Origin: Pseudooceanicola spongiae
GTDB taxonomy: Bacteria > Pseudomonadota > Alphaproteobacteria > Rhodobacterales > Rhodobacteraceae
Reading direction: 5' to 3'
DNA: 64,000 nt
NCBI RefSeq assembly: GCF_014899185.1
Contig: NZ_CP045201.1
Span: 604,501 to 668,500, forward strand
Shown: positions 19,102 through 27,826 of the stretch, in pieces
Position numbering within the stretch: position 1 is the stretch's first letter
Layout of the letters: each line of letters starts with the position of its first letter
Program-made: the position numbers and the translations under genes
Notes under the pieces: model-generated
Told to the model about the DNA's origin: nothing
Seen by the model: the letters and a program-made list of their open reading frames with translations, nothing else
Database searches by the model: none

Positions 19102-20940
19102 TTACTGCATCTGTGCGTTGACGGCGTTCAGGGATTCCTGATTGATCCGCACGTCGGTACGGGCGCGGACATCGGCGCTGTAAGCCTGATAGATATCCTG
19201 AGCCAGCGAGCTTGAGACCTGATCCGACAGCGACTTGCGCAGTTCGGTGGTCTGGGCATTGTCCTCGGCAGGCGGGATGATCTGATCCAGACGCAGGATC
19301 AGCACGGAGTCGATGCCATCGGTGATCTGGACATCGCCCTGCTTCATGCCAAAGACCGTCTGGTTGAAACCCTGCGGCGTGCCAAGCACCGATCCATTGC
19401 GGCTGACCGAACCTTCGGACTTCAGCGTAAGGCCAAGATCTTCCAGCGTTTTGCCATCTTTCAGCTCAGCCACAAGCGCCTCAGCGCGAGCGCGCAGGCG
19501 GGCTTCGGTCTCGGCTGTGGTCCAGTCTTCGGCCACCTTGTCACGGGTTTCGGCCAACGGGATCGGCGCGGCGGGGATCACCTCCTCCAGACGCATGGCG
19601 AAGATGCCGCCGTCGTCCAGTTCGGCCACGGTGGGATAGTCGTCGGCGGTCAGCGCGGCGGCAGCCTTGGCAAAATCCGCATAGCCTGCGATGCCGTCGC
19701 TCATGCCCTGCGCCCAGTCGATGGTGCCGAGCTGCATCGGCGTCTCTTTGGCGACGTCTTCCAGTGTCGCTCCGCCTGCGAGCAGATCTTCGACCGGCTC
19801 CATCTGCTGCGCGACAAGGCGGCGCGCGGCATCGGCGGCAAGATCGGTGCGGATCGTCGCGGCGGCCTCTTCATAGTCGGTGCTGCTGGCTTGCAGAACA
19901 CCGTTGACGCGGAACAGGGCCGGGCCGAGGTTGCTGTCGAGCGGGCCGACAACATCACCCTGCTGTGCGGCAAACACGGCATCGCCCGCGGCGCCAAGTT
20001 CGTCCTTGCCAAGGTCGCCAAGGTCGATGTCCGACAAGGCCAGACCGCGATCGGTGACCAGACTGTCAAAGTCCGTCTCGCCCGCATCGAGCTTGGCCTT
20101 GGCCGCTTTGGCCGCATCTTCGTCAGGAAAAACAAGACGTTCGACAAGGCGACGCTCAGGCTGTTCGAACTCGTCGAGGCGCGCGTCGTACTGCGCACGG
20201 ATGGCGGCATCATCGATCTTGACCTGATCCATCACCATCTCTGGCGACAGTTCTACGTAGGTGATGCGCTTTTTCTCGGGCGCGGAGTAGTCCGCGACAT
20301 GGGCATCGTAGAAGGTCTGCAACTGGTCGTCCGTCGGCGCGGGCACGGGGGCGTCGAGACTGTCGGGGGCCAGCGTGGCATAGGTCACGGCGCGCTCTTC
20401 CGCGACGTAGTTGGCCATCGTGTCTGAATAGGCGGCGGGCATCCGGGTGGCGGCGATCACGGCCGCCTGTAGCATGGAGCGCGCAGAATCCGAGCGCATG
20501 TCGGCTTCAAAATCGGCTTCGCTGATCCCGGCGCGGTCCAGAGCGAATTTGTATGTATCGCGTGAGAATTTGCCCGTAGCATCTTGGAAAGCCTGAATTT
20601 TCACGATCTGATCGCGCAGCTCGGCGTCGCCGATCGACAGGCCGATGCGGTCCGCTTCGGCATCAAGAGCGCGGTCGTTGACGAGGCTGGCGACCACCGA
20701 ATTGGTGATGCCGAAAGCCTGCGCCTGGGCGAAAGTGATCGGCTGACCCAGCTGCTGCTGTAGGTTCGCAATCTGGTCCTGCACGGCGCGCGTATAGGTG
20801 TTGATGCGGATCGGCTTGCCGCCAACCTCGCCGATATTGGTCACGTTGCCGGTGAAATTGGTCGCGCCAAACCCACCAAGGCCCAGGACCAGGAGCACGA
20901 GAAGGCCCCAGACCAGCGTGTTGGATTTCTTCATCGCCAT
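19102..20940 (-). CDS. PpiD-like peptidyl-prolyl isomerase / periplasmic chaperone
   Basis: Inner-membrane-anchored folding factor for exported proteins. The ATG at 20940 has GGAGG 7 bases upstream and gives 612 residues. A short cytoplasmic N-terminus (MAMKKSNTL) leads to one membrane segment (about 10-28), then a SurA_N-type chaperone domain, a parvulin-like PPIase region (about 240-370) and an extended C-terminal part. The organisation matches E. coli PpiD. Parvulin active-site residues are not obvious to me, so it may act mainly as a chaperone. The gene stands alone behind a terminator. Confidence 0.8.
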   Translation of the reverse strand: MAMKKSNTLVWGLLVLLVLGLGGFGATNFTGNVTNIGEVGGKPIRINTYTRAVQDQIANLQQQLGQPITFAQAQAFGITNSVVASLVNDRALDAEADRIGLSIGDAELRDQIVKIQAFQDATGKFSRDTYKFALDRAGISEADFEADMRSDSARSMLQAAVIAATRMPAAYSDTMANYVAEERAVTYATLAPDSLDAPVPAPTDDQLQTFYDAHVADYSAPEKKRITYVELSPEMVMDQVKIDDAAIRAQYDARLDEFEQPERRLVERLVFPDEDAAKAAKAKLDAGETDFDSLVTDRGLALSDIDLGDLGKDELGAAGDAVFAAQQGDVVGPLDSNLGPALFRVNGVLQASSTDYEEAAATIRTDLAADAARRLVAQQMEPVEDLLAGGATLEDVAKETPMQLGTIDWAQGMSDGIAGYADFAKAAAALTADDYPTVAELDDGGIFAMRLEEVIPAAPIPLAETRDKVAEDWTTAETEARLRARAEALVAELKDGKTLEDLGLTLKSEGSVSRNGSVLGTPQGFNQTVFGMKQGDVQITDGIDSVLILRLDQIIPPAEDNAQTTELRKSLSDQVSSSLAQDIYQAYSADVRARTDVRINQESLNAVNAQMQ

Positions 20941-21081
20941 ACGGCGTCCTCCGCTATTTCCGTTGCGCGCCAGAGGGTTGGCAGGCAACGCTCATGCCAT
21001 GCGCCACGTTCCTCCGGGGAGGGGGCGTGGCGCGTCTGGCCCTTGTTAAAGCCTTGCCGGGTAAGGGGCAAGGCGGGGTTC

Positions 21082-22263
21082 TCAGCCCTGTGATGCCTGG
21101 GTGAGGCGGTCGATGAACTGGCCGATCCCGGCGGTGTCGAGATTGGCGAAGGCGATGCGCATCTGACGGGCGCCGCTGGGGTCATTTGCAGGCGTGAACA
21201 TGGTGCCAGGCAACATCAGGATACCGGCCTCACGGACCAGCTGAGGGGCAAGCTCGGCCGAAGATTTCTCATTGGAATGAGACGCATAGCCGAAATAGGC
21301 CCCGGCGGAATGCAGCGTCCAGCCGACGGTCGCCAGGGCCTCGCGCCCGGCCAGCATGGCGGCGCGGCGGGCGAGGATCTCGTCCCGTTCACCGGCGAGC
21401 CATTGCGACAGGTTCTCCATCCCCCAGAGCGCTGCGATCTGGCCGAGTTGCGGCGCGCAGATGGCGACGGTATCTAGGAATTTCTCTATGTCTGCCAATG
21501 TCTTGGTCGAGGCGATCACCGCGCCTGTGCGGTGGCCGGTCAGCCGGTAGGCCTTGGAGAAGGAGTAGAGGTGGATCAGCACATCGTCCCAGTCGGGGTC
21601 GCTGAACAGGTCATGCGGCGCGCCCGAAACAGAATGAAAATCGCGGTAGGTCTCGTCCACGATGAGCTTCAGGCCATGGGCGCGGGCGAGGTCGCGGAAG
21701 GCGGCGATCAGGGCGGGTGGGTACTCCATCCCCGTCGGATTGTTCGGCGTGACCAGCACGATGGCCCGGGTGCGGGGCGTGATCAGGGCCGCCGCGCGGT
21801 CGGGATCGGGCAGCAGATCGGCCTCGCAAGGCAGCGGGACGGCGCGCACGCCTGCCATGTCGAGCCACATCTTATGGTTGAAATACCAAGGGGTTGGCAG
21901 GATGACTTCATCCCCTTCAGTGGTCAGTGCGGTGATCGTGGCGCAGAAGGCCTGGTTGCAACCGGCGGTGATGGCGACCTGAGCGTCGGCGATCTGGCCC
22001 CCATAGGCGGCGGACCAGTCGGCGGCGATACGGGCGCGCAACGCGGGCAGGCCGAGGACGGGGCCATAGAGGTGGGTCTCGGGGATTTGCAGCGCGCGGC
22101 TCATCGCCTCGATCATCGGCGCGGGGGGCGGCGCGACGGGCGCGGCCTGCGAGACGTTGATCAGGGGGCGGTCCGCCGGGAAGGTGACGCCGTCGAGCCA
22201 GCGGCGCGCCTCCATCACAGGGGGGGCGAAGGTGGCGTCGGTGCGGGTCAGCGCGTGGGTCAT
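21082..22263 (-). CDS. Class I/II PLP-dependent aminotransferase
   Basis: 393 residues of the aspartate aminotransferase fold. The pyridoxal-phosphate lysine is in SFSKAYRLTGHRTG, the substrate-binding asparagine in VTPNNPTGMEYP, and the PLP-stacking aromatic in PTPWYFNHKMWLD. The substrate cannot be told from sequence. The ATG is at 22263. The upstream region holds an 11-bp-periodic CGGTAT array that includes one GAAC-N7-GAAC match to the SOS box, 51-65 bases before the start. The gene appears monocistronic. Confidence 0.85.
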   Translation of the reverse strand: MTHALTRTDATFAPPVMEARRWLDGVTFPADRPLINVSQAAPVAPPPAPMIEAMSRALQIPETHLYGPVLGLPALRARIAADWSAAYGGQIADAQVAITAGCNQAFCATITALTTEGDEVILPTPWYFNHKMWLDMAGVRAVPLPCEADLLPDPDRAAALITPRTRAIVLVTPNNPTGMEYPPALIAAFRDLARAHGLKLIVDETYRDFHSVSGAPHDLFSDPDWDDVLIHLYSFSKAYRLTGHRTGAVIASTKTLADIEKFLDTVAICAPQLGQIAALWGMENLSQWLAGERDEILARRAAMLAGREALATVGWTLHSAGAYFGYASHSNEKSSAELAPQLVREAGILMLPGTMFTPANDPSGARQMRIAFANLDTAGIGQFIDRLTQASQG

Positions 22264-22294
22264 GCAAGCCTCGGAAAAGGTGAAATTCTGACGT

Positions 22295-22334
22295 CGGTAT
22301 CTGGTCGGTATCTGAACGGTATCCGAACGGTGCG
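22295..22334 (+). repeat. 11-bp-periodic CGGTAT array, copy 1
   Basis: CGGT units start at 22295, 22306, 22317 and 22328, exactly 11 bases apart; the first three read CGGTATCTG, CGGTATCTG and CGGTATCCG, the last CGGTGCG. GAACGGTATCCGAAC at 22314-22328 also fits GAAC-N7-GAAC. A close relative lies at 57561-57600. It is in the aminotransferase/HxlR intergenic region. Confidence 0.8.
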
Positions 22335-22443
22335 AAAATCGCCCGCCCGCGGGTCCGAGGAGAGGCTAGCAGGGGGCGGCGGAGAGGGAAAGCATCGCGT
22401 GCGACCCGCGCGCGACAGTCAGGCGACTGTGGCGCGAGCCGCC

Positions 22444-22896
22444 TCAGAGCGGCGCGGTTTCTAGGGTGTCGTAGAGGCGGCGCGAGGCGCGGATGGCGTC
22501 GTGATGGGCGCTGGCCCAGCTGACCAGCGCCACAACCGGCACCAGAGAGGATTCCCCCATCGCCGTCAGCGCATATTCGACCGAGGGCGGCTTGGTCGGG
22601 AAGACCTGCCGCGACACCAGCCCGTCGCGTTCGAGGGTGCGCAGCGACTGGGTGAGCATGCGTTTGGAGATATCGCCGATGGCGCGTTGCAGGGCGCTGA
22701 AGCGTTGCGGCGCGCGCGACAGGGCGATCAGGATCAGCAGGGTCCATTTGTCGCCGACCCGGTCGAGGATGTCGCGCACCGGGCAGCGCATCTCGTCCAG
22801 CGCGCGGGCCTCATCGGACTTGTCCCAGAAGATCTGCAGCACCGCGCGCGCGGCGGCGTCGAGGACCACTGGGTTACCTTTAGGTTCCCTTGTCAT
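22444..22896 (-). CDS. HxlR family transcriptional regulator (QorR/YtfH-like)
   Basis: 150-residue MarR-related winged-helix regulator. The HxlR signature [19 protein letters not shown] begins at C38, and [20 protein letters not shown] forms the recognition region. C38 at the start of the domain is the residue used as a redox switch in QorR/HypR-type members. The ATG at 22896 follows AAGGAGG. It is divergent from the qorB-like gene, the same pairing as ytfH/ytfG in E. coli, so it very likely represses that gene in response to quinone or electrophile stress. Confidence 0.88.
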   Translation of the reverse strand: MTREPKGNPVVLDAAARAVLQIFWDKSDEARALDEMRCPVRDILDRVGDKWTLLILIALSRAPQRFSALQRAIGDISKRMLTQSLRTLERDGLVSRQVFPTKPPSVEYALTAMGESSLVPVVALVSWASAHHDAIRASRRLYDTLETAPL

Positions 22897-22928
22897 GAAT
22901 TAGTGCCTCCTTACCATGCGCCTCGGGG

Positions 22929-22947
22929 TGGTCTACTTTTGAGACCA
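22929..22947. promoter_or_regulatory. Candidate operator between HxlR regulator and qorB
   Basis: Inverted repeat with arms TGGTCT (22929-22934) and AGACCA (22942-22947) around 7 bases, in the 110-base divergent promoter region. Location and symmetry fit a dimeric HxlR-family regulator; this is inference. Confidence 0.5.
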
Positions 22948-23006
22948 TAGGCCGATTCGAGACTTGCCGATAGAGGGCAGGTGCGGGCCGCATAAGGAGA
23001 GAGATC

Positions 23007-23873
23007 ATGGACGATAAGATTCTGGTAACCGGTGCTTCGGGTCAACTCGGCGCTTTGGTGGTGGATGCGCTGATCGCGCGGGTGCCGGCGGCGCAGGTTG
23101 TGGCGCTGGTGCGGCGTGAAGAGGCCGCCGAGGCGCTGCGCGCCAAGGGTGTCGAGGTGCGTCTGGCGAGCTATGACGACCGCGCCGCGCTTGAGTCCGC
23201 GTTTCAGGGTGTAGGGCGTCTGCTGCTGATCTCGGGCAATGATTTCGCCTCGCGTCTGGCGCAGCATACCACTGTGATCGAGGCGGCGCAGGCTGCGGGC
23301 GTCGGGTTTGTCGCCTATACCTCGGTGCTGCGGGCCGATACCTCTGCGCTGATGGTGGCGGATGATCACGTGCCGACAGAGGCGCTGCTTGTGGCCTCGG
23401 GGCTGGACTACGCGTTGCTGCGCAATGGTTGGTATACGGAGAATTACACCGTGTCGGCGCCGATGGCGGTGCAGCATGGCGCGCTGATCGGGGCGGCGGG
23501 TGAGGCGAAGATCGCCAGCGCGGCGCGGGCTGACTATGCCGAAGCGGCTGCGGTGGTGTTGAGTGCCGAGACGATCGAGAGCGGCAAGGTCTATGAGCTG
23601 GCGGGCAGTGAGTCCTATACGCTGGCCGAGCTGGCGGCGGTGATCAGCGACGTCTCGGGCAAGCCGGTGCCTTACGTCAATATGAGCGAGGCCGAGTACA
23701 AGGGCGCGCTGATCGGCGCGGGTCTGCCAGAGGGTCTGGCGACGCTGCTGGCCTCAAGCGATGCGGCGGCGCGTGATCATGGCGATCTGGACGGAGACGG
23801 GGCTGTGCTGGAGACGCTGATCGGGCGCAAAACGACTCCGTTGCGGGTCAGCGTTGAGGCGGCGTTGGCCTGA
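23007..23873 (+). CDS. qorB: NAD(P)H:quinone oxidoreductase type 2 (QorB/NmrA-like)
   Basis: 288-residue atypical short-chain dehydrogenase. It starts MDDKILVTGASGQLGALVVDAL with the NADP-binding GxxGxxG motif, followed by ISGNDFASRLAQHTTVIEAA and LRNGWYTENY, which are typical of QorB/YtfG. It should reduce quinones with NADPH. AAGGAG lies 9 bases before the ATG. It is controlled, by inference, by the divergent HxlR regulator. It is followed by copy 2 of the dispersed hairpin repeat. Confidence 0.85.
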   Translation: MDDKILVTGASGQLGALVVDALIARVPAAQVVALVRREEAAEALRAKGVEVRLASYDDRAALESAFQGVGRLLLISGNDFASRLAQHTTVIEAAQAAGVGFVAYTSVLRADTSALMVADDHVPTEALLVASGLDYALLRNGWYTENYTVSAPMAVQHGALIGAAGEAKIASAARADYAEAAAVVLSAETIESGKVYELAGSESYTLAELAAVISDVSGKPVPYVNMSEAEYKGALIGAGLPEGLATLLASSDAAARDHGDLDGDGAVLETLIGRKTTPLRVSVEAALA

Positions 23874-23901
23874 GAGGCTGTCGCGATCTGAGAGGGAGGG
23901 T

Positions 23902-23955
23902 GGGGGCGCTGCCCCCGCCTTCGGCTCCCCCGGGATATTTCTGACAGGGAAACGG
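23902..23955 (+). repeat. Dispersed hairpin-bearing intergenic repeat, copy 2
   Basis: GGGGGCGCTGCCCCC (23902-23916), a small hairpin GCCTTCGGC (23917-23925), then TCCCCCGGGATATTTC. Flanks match copy 1 at 6986 while the central hairpin differs in sequence but not in its ability to fold. It lies between the convergent qorB and gpt genes. Confidence 0.65.
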
Positions 23956-23999
23956 AGTGGCGGGGGCACAGATTGACGGGGGCGCGGGGTGCCGGGGTG

Positions 24000-24503
24000 T
24001 TATTCGCGGCCGCGGTAAGGTTCGACGTATTGCAGGGCCATGTCCCAGGGGAAGAAGATCCAGGTGTCTTGCGAGACTTCGGTGATGAAGCTTTCGACCT
24101 GGGGTTTACCCTGGGGCTTGGCGTAGAGCGTGGCGAAATGCGCTTTGGGGTAGAGGGCGCGGACGAGTTCGAGGGTCTTGCCCGAGTCCACGAGGTCGTC
24201 GATCACCAGAATGCCGGTGCCATCGCCCATCATTGCCGCATCGGGGGATTTCAGGACGCTGGCCTCGGATTGGCTCTGGTGGTCGTAGGATTTGATCGAG
24301 ATCGTATCGACGGTGCGGATGTCGAGTTCGCGCGCGATGATCATCGCCGGGGCCATGCCGCCGCGGGTGATGGCGACAACGGCTTTCCAGGCGCCGTCAT
24401 CGGGGCCATGGCCGTCGAGCCGCCAGGCCAGGGCGCGGGCATCGCGGTGAAGCTGATCCCAGCTGACGTGGAAGCCTTTTTCGTGCGGCAGTCGATCGGT
24501 CAT
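24000..24503 (-). CDS. gpt: Xanthine phosphoribosyltransferase
   Basis: Salvages xanthine, guanine and hypoxanthine using PRPP. 167 residues, close to the E. coli Gpt length. The PRPP-binding motif is [15 protein letters not shown], and ITRGGMAPA forms the pyrophosphate loop. The C-terminal [19 protein letters not shown] is a good family match. It follows fabI by 17 bases on the same strand and may be co-transcribed with it. Confidence 0.93.
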   Translation of the reverse strand: MTDRLPHEKGFHVSWDQLHRDARALAWRLDGHGPDDGAWKAVVAITRGGMAPAMIIARELDIRTVDTISIKSYDHQSQSEASVLKSPDAAMMGDGTGILVIDDLVDSGKTLELVRALYPKAHFATLYAKPQGKPQVESFITEVSQDTWIFFPWDMALQYVEPYRGRE

Positions 24504-24520
24504 GGCAGGTCTCTTTCAGA

Positions 24521-25327
24521 TCAGCTTTTGTCGATATCGGGGGCATCGACGGCTTTCATCCCGACGATGTGGTAGCCCGAATCAACGTGCAGGTTTTCGC
24601 CCGTGACCCCGGAGCCGAGATCGGACAGCAGGTAGAGCGCGGATTTGCCGACGTCGTCGATGGTGACATTGCGGCGCAGGGGCGAGTTCAGCTCGTTCCA
24701 TTTCAGGATGTAGCGGAAGTCGCCGATGCCGGAGGCGGCGAGGGTGCGGATCGGGCCGGCGGAGATCGCGTTGACGCGGATGCCGTCCTTGCCGAGGTCT
24801 TCGGCGAGGTATTTCACCGAGGCCTCAAGCGCGGCCTTGGCGACGCCCATGACGTTATAATGCGGCATGACCTGTTCGGCACCGTAGTAGGTGAGGGTCA
24901 GCATCGAGCCGCCGTTGGGCATCATCTTCTCCGCACGCTGCGCCACGGCAGTGAAGGAATAGACGGAAATGTCCATTGTCAGGTTGAAATTGCCCCGGCT
25001 GGTGTCGACGTAGCGACCGCGCAATTCGTTCTTGTCCGAGAAGCCGATGGCGTGGACGATGAAGTCGATCGTCTCCCAGTCGGCTTTCAGCGCGTCGAAG
25101 GCGGCGTCGATCGAGGCTTCGTTCGAGACGTCGCAATCATAGAGCTTGGTGACGCCGAGCTGTTCCGCCAGCGGCACCACGCGTTTCTTGAACTGATCGC
25201 CCATATAGGTGAAGGCCAGTTCAGCCCCCGCGTCCGCCAGGGCTTTTGCGATGCCCCAGGCGATGGATTTGTCGTTGGCAAGGCCCATAATCAAGCCGCG
25301 CTTGCCCGCCATCAGAGTGTTCGCCAT
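24521..25327 (-). CDS. fabI: Enoyl-[acyl-carrier-protein] reductase (NADH)
   Basis: Last reductive step of each fatty acid elongation cycle. 268 residues with the N-terminal cofactor motif GLIMGLANDKSIAWGIAKAL and the FabI catalytic arrangement Y-x6-K (Y157, K164 in HYNVMGVAKAAL). SAGPIRTLAASGIGDF is the substrate-loop region targeted by triclosan-type inhibitors. Its start is divergent from pdxH, 161 bases away. gpt follows closely downstream. Confidence 0.96.
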   Translation of the reverse strand: MANTLMAGKRGLIMGLANDKSIAWGIAKALADAGAELAFTYMGDQFKKRVVPLAEQLGVTKLYDCDVSNEASIDAAFDALKADWETIDFIVHAIGFSDKNELRGRYVDTSRGNFNLTMDISVYSFTAVAQRAEKMMPNGGSMLTLTYYGAEQVMPHYNVMGVAKAALEASVKYLAEDLGKDGIRVNAISAGPIRTLAASGIGDFRYILKWNELNSPLRRNVTIDDVGKSALYLLSDLGSGVTGENLHVDSGYHIVGMKAVDAPDIDKS

Positions 25328-25444
25328 GCTGCGGTCTCCGCCCTGTAATTTCCGGTCAAACTCCTTTAGGCGATAGGGTGGGGCGCTTCAAGCCTGCCGA
25401 ACGCGCCGAGGGGCGCCAATTCGGGGGCAGGGCGCAGTATTTCA

Positions 25445-25465
25445 GACGATGCAGGTGGCATCGTC
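25445..25465 (+). promoter_or_regulatory. Hairpin just upstream of pdxH
   Basis: Perfect 8-bp inverted repeat, arms GACGATGC (25445-25452) and GCATCGTC (25458-25465) around AGGTG, ending 23 bases before the pdxH ATG. It could be an operator or a 5'-leader hairpin; the function is unknown. Confidence 0.4.
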
Positions 25466-25488
25466 GTGAGTGACGGAAGGGAAGCGAC

Positions 25489-26094
25489 ATGGCTGATCGT
25501 GAAGGTATATTTGCCGGGGCGGACCCGTTTGCCATTGCAAAGGACTGGCTGGCCGAGGCGACTGAGGCCGAGGTCAATGATCCCAACGCCATCGCCCTTG
25601 CCACGGTCGACGGTGAGGGCCTGCCAAATGTGCGAATGGTGCTGTTGAAGGATATTATGACAGACTCATTCGTATTTTATACGAATTACGAAAGTACCAA
25701 GGCGGGTGAGCTTGACCTCAGCGGAAAAGCTGCGTTTGTCATGCATTGGAAGAGTTTGCGTCGGCAGATTCGGGTTAGGGGTACGATTTCACGCCTTGAG
25801 GGCGCGGAAGCGGACTCCTATTTCGCGTCGCGGTCGTTGAAATCCAGATTGGGGGCATGGGCGTCGCAGCAATCGCGGCCCCTGGCCTCACGAGCGGCGC
25901 TCATGGCGGAGGTTGCAAAAGTTACGGCAACCAAGGGCATGAACCCGTCCAGACCCCCGTTCTGGGGTGGGTACCGAGTGACGCCGAGTGAGATCGAGTT
26001 TTGGGCTGATGGTGCGTTCCGGTTGCATGACCGGTTCCGCTGGACGCGCAATCCTGAGTCACAGACCTGGATTACGCAGCGTCTTAACCCTTGA
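25489..26094 (+). CDS. pdxH: Pyridoxamine 5'-phosphate oxidase
   Basis: FMN enzyme that makes pyridoxal 5'-phosphate from its pyridoxine or pyridoxamine phosphate forms. 201 residues. The FMN-binding region [28 protein letters not shown] block spans about residues 47-71, and the C-terminal substrate motif is [10 protein letters not shown]. All parts of the family are present. The ATG at 25489 has a GGAAGG-type site upstream. It is divergent from fabI and 122 bases upstream of the cold-shock gene. Confidence 0.95.
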   Translation: MADREGIFAGADPFAIAKDWLAEATEAEVNDPNAIALATVDGEGLPNVRMVLLKDIMTDSFVFYTNYESTKAGELDLSGKAAFVMHWKSLRRQIRVRGTISRLEGAEADSYFASRSLKSRLGAWASQQSRPLASRAALMAEVAKVTATKGMNPSRPPFWGGYRVTPSEIEFWADGAFRLHDRFRWTRNPESQTWITQRLNP

Positions 26095-26216
26095 ATTCAG
26101 CCTCTCCGGAGGCATGAAAGCTTGATCTACCTCAGTTTTATAAGCCTAGTTGTGTGATCCGTACCGCTTGGGAACAATATTGCGGTGCGGACACGTGCAG
26201 AAAAACGGGGATAGAA

Positions 26217-26786
26217 TTGACTCAGTTTGACGATACGACCCGGACGGTCGAAGGCCATGTAAAATGGTTTGATCCGTCCCGGGGCTTTGGCTTCGTCGTC
26301 TCAGAGGGAGGTGGATCTGATATTCTGCTGCACGCCAATGTGTTGCGGAACTTTGGACAAAGCTCAATTGCGGACGGAGCGCGGGTAGGAATTGTTGTGC
26401 AACAGACGTTAAGGGGGGAGCAGGCGGTAGAGGTCCTGCACATTGAGCCCCCCGAAGGCGCGGGCATGGCGATGCTTGAAGATTTCCGCAGTCTCGATCC
26501 TGAAATGATCCGGTCGGTTCCGATGGAACCGTCCCGGGTGAAATGGTTCGATAAAGTAAAAGGGTTCGGCTTTGCCAATGTGTTTGGCCGATCTGACGAT
26601 GTTTTCATCCATGTCGAGGTGCTGCGCGCCTCGGGCCTTTCGGATCTGGCGCCCGGCGAAGCGGTGGCGTTGCGGGTCATCGACGGCAAACGCGGGCGCA
26701 TGGCGACCGAGATCTGCGCATGGGAGGCCGCGCTTCGCACTGCGGACCCCTCTGCTGTGGAATCCTGCGGAGAGGCCAATGGCTGA
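26217..26786 (+). CDS. Two-domain cold-shock protein
   Basis: 189 residues with two cold-shock domains. The first, about residues 7-75, carries GHVKWFDPSRGFGFVV; the second, about 105-175, carries SRVKWFDKVKGFGFANV with DDVFIHVEVL. Each holds an RNP-type aromatic core for binding single-stranded nucleic acid. I favour the TTG start at 26217 (MTQFDDTTRTVEG), with GGGG upstream; a GTG at 26154 would add 21 residues of poor family fit. Tandem cold-shock domains are characteristic of alphaproteobacteria. A strongly structured stretch follows the stop codon. Confidence 0.9.
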   Translation: MTQFDDTTRTVEGHVKWFDPSRGFGFVVSEGGGSDILLHANVLRNFGQSSIADGARVGIVVQQTLRGEQAVEVLHIEPPEGAGMAMLEDFRSLDPEMIRSVPMEPSRVKWFDKVKGFGFANVFGRSDDVFIHVEVLRASGLSDLAPGEAVALRVIDGKRGRMATEICAWEAALRTADPSAVESCGEANG

Positions 26787-26820
26787 CCGGCTGCGTCCTT
26801 AGGCGCCGATCAATCGTGCA

Positions 26821-26928
26821 CCGGAGCCTGTTTCGTGTTAGCCAACGGTGTGTAACAAACGCCGGGGAGAGCCCCGGATCTGCGCCTGAATTTCCAGGCG
26901 CATCAAAACGCGCCAGGACAGGCTCCGG
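26821..26928 (+). ncRNA. Cloverleaf-like structured RNA element
   Basis: An outer 10-bp perfect stem, CCGGAGCCTG (26821-26830) with CAGGCTCCGG (26919-26928), encloses three hairpins: TGTTA/TAACA (26836-26840/26853-26857), CCGGGG/CCCCGG (26862-26867/26872-26877) and TGCGCCTG/CAGGCGCA (26881-26888/26895-26902). It lies 35 bases after the cold-shock gene and 29 bases before the DUF192 gene. It could be a 3' UTR element, a processed small RNA or a leader of the downstream gene. No known family is recognised. Confidence 0.5.
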
Positions 26929-26956
26929 CGCACAGAAAATGCAGGGAGCAGCCAAA

Positions 26957-27454
26957 GTGCGGTTTCAGTCGATCACTCTAGCCAGCCTCTGCCTTTTACT
27001 CACATCCCTTGTACCCGCCGCCGCGACAGAGACCTGCCGCGAGGACCGGGTGGAGCTGCGCGGGCCCTGGGGTGCGGCGCGGTTTCGCGTCGAGGTCGCC
27101 GATGATGCGACTGAGCGCGCACAGGGTCTGATGTTTCGTGAGCAGATGTCGAGCGGTGCTGGCATGCTGTTTATCTATGAGCGGCCGCAGATCGCCAATT
27201 TCTGGATGCGCAACACGCTGATCCCGCTCGACATGATCTTCATGGACCCGACCGGCAAGGTCACCGCCATCCAGCGTATGGCCAAACCCAAAGACGAGAC
27301 CCCGCTGAGCGGTGGCGCGAATGTGCTCTATGTGCTCGAAATCAACGGCGGTCTGGCCGAGCGGATGGGAATCGATATCGGCAGCCAGATGCGCCATCCC
27401 GCCGTCGCGCCCGATCTGGCGGTCTGGAGCTGTGATCCTGCCGTCGCCGAGTGA
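26957..27454 (+). CDS. DUF192 family exported protein
   Basis: 165 residues from the GTG at 26957 (GGGAG 8-9 bases upstream); an in-frame ATG at 26939 would add six residues but has a poorer ribosome site. The N-terminal signal peptide has its cleavage region around VPAAATETC. The DUF192 core contains ERAQGLMFREQM, MLFIYERPQIANFWMRNTLIPLDMI (about 70-95), and a closing LEINGGLAERMGIDIGSQM. The family is widespread and its function unknown; export to the periplasm is predicted here. Confidence 0.85.
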   Translation: MRFQSITLASLCLLLTSLVPAAATETCREDRVELRGPWGAARFRVEVADDATERAQGLMFREQMSSGAGMLFIYERPQIANFWMRNTLIPLDMIFMDPTGKVTAIQRMAKPKDETPLSGGANVLYVLEINGGLAERMGIDIGSQMRHPAVAPDLAVWSCDPAVAE

Positions 27455-27525
27455 GGTGCGACATCGGGTTTTACAGGGCAATTGGGGCGACTTTGAAGTT
27501 GCTGCGAAAAATCTGCGCTTTGGGC

Positions 27526-27554
27526 TTTTCAATCCGCGCAGGCTTCGCTAGAGA
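27526..27554 (+). promoter_or_regulatory. tRNA-Pro promoter
   Basis: TTTTCA (27526-27531), a 17-base spacer and TAGAGA (27549-27554), ending 11 bases before the tRNA. Spacing is ideal for a housekeeping sigma factor. Confidence 0.6.
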
Positions 27555-27565
27555 CGACCTCGGTT

Positions 27566-27642
27566 CGGGGCGTAGCGCAGCCTGGTAGCGCATCTGTTTT
27601 GGGAACAGAGGGTCGGGAGTTCGAATCTCTCCGCCCCGACCA
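27566..27642 (+). tRNA. tRNA-Pro (TGG)
   Basis: A 77-base cloverleaf with acceptor arms CGGGGCG and CGCCCCG, D-loop AGCGCAGCCTGGTAGCGC, anticodon stem TCTGT/ACAGA around TTTGGGA (anticodon TGG), T-arm GGGAGTTCGAATCTCTC, and an encoded 3' CCA. Confidence 0.96.
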
Positions 27643-27826
27643 CTTTCAGCCAGTCTTTGTGATGTGATAAGATCCCGCCTTGCGGCAGGGGTCTGATCAC
27701 GCGTTTGTTGAGCGGCTTTGACTTGCCCAAGGGACGCTCTGTGGTCATACCGCCGCGACAGCCAGGACGCTCCACCCCAGCCAGATAGATGTGAGACAGA
27801 CCCCGCAGGACGGGTAGGAGAGAGTT

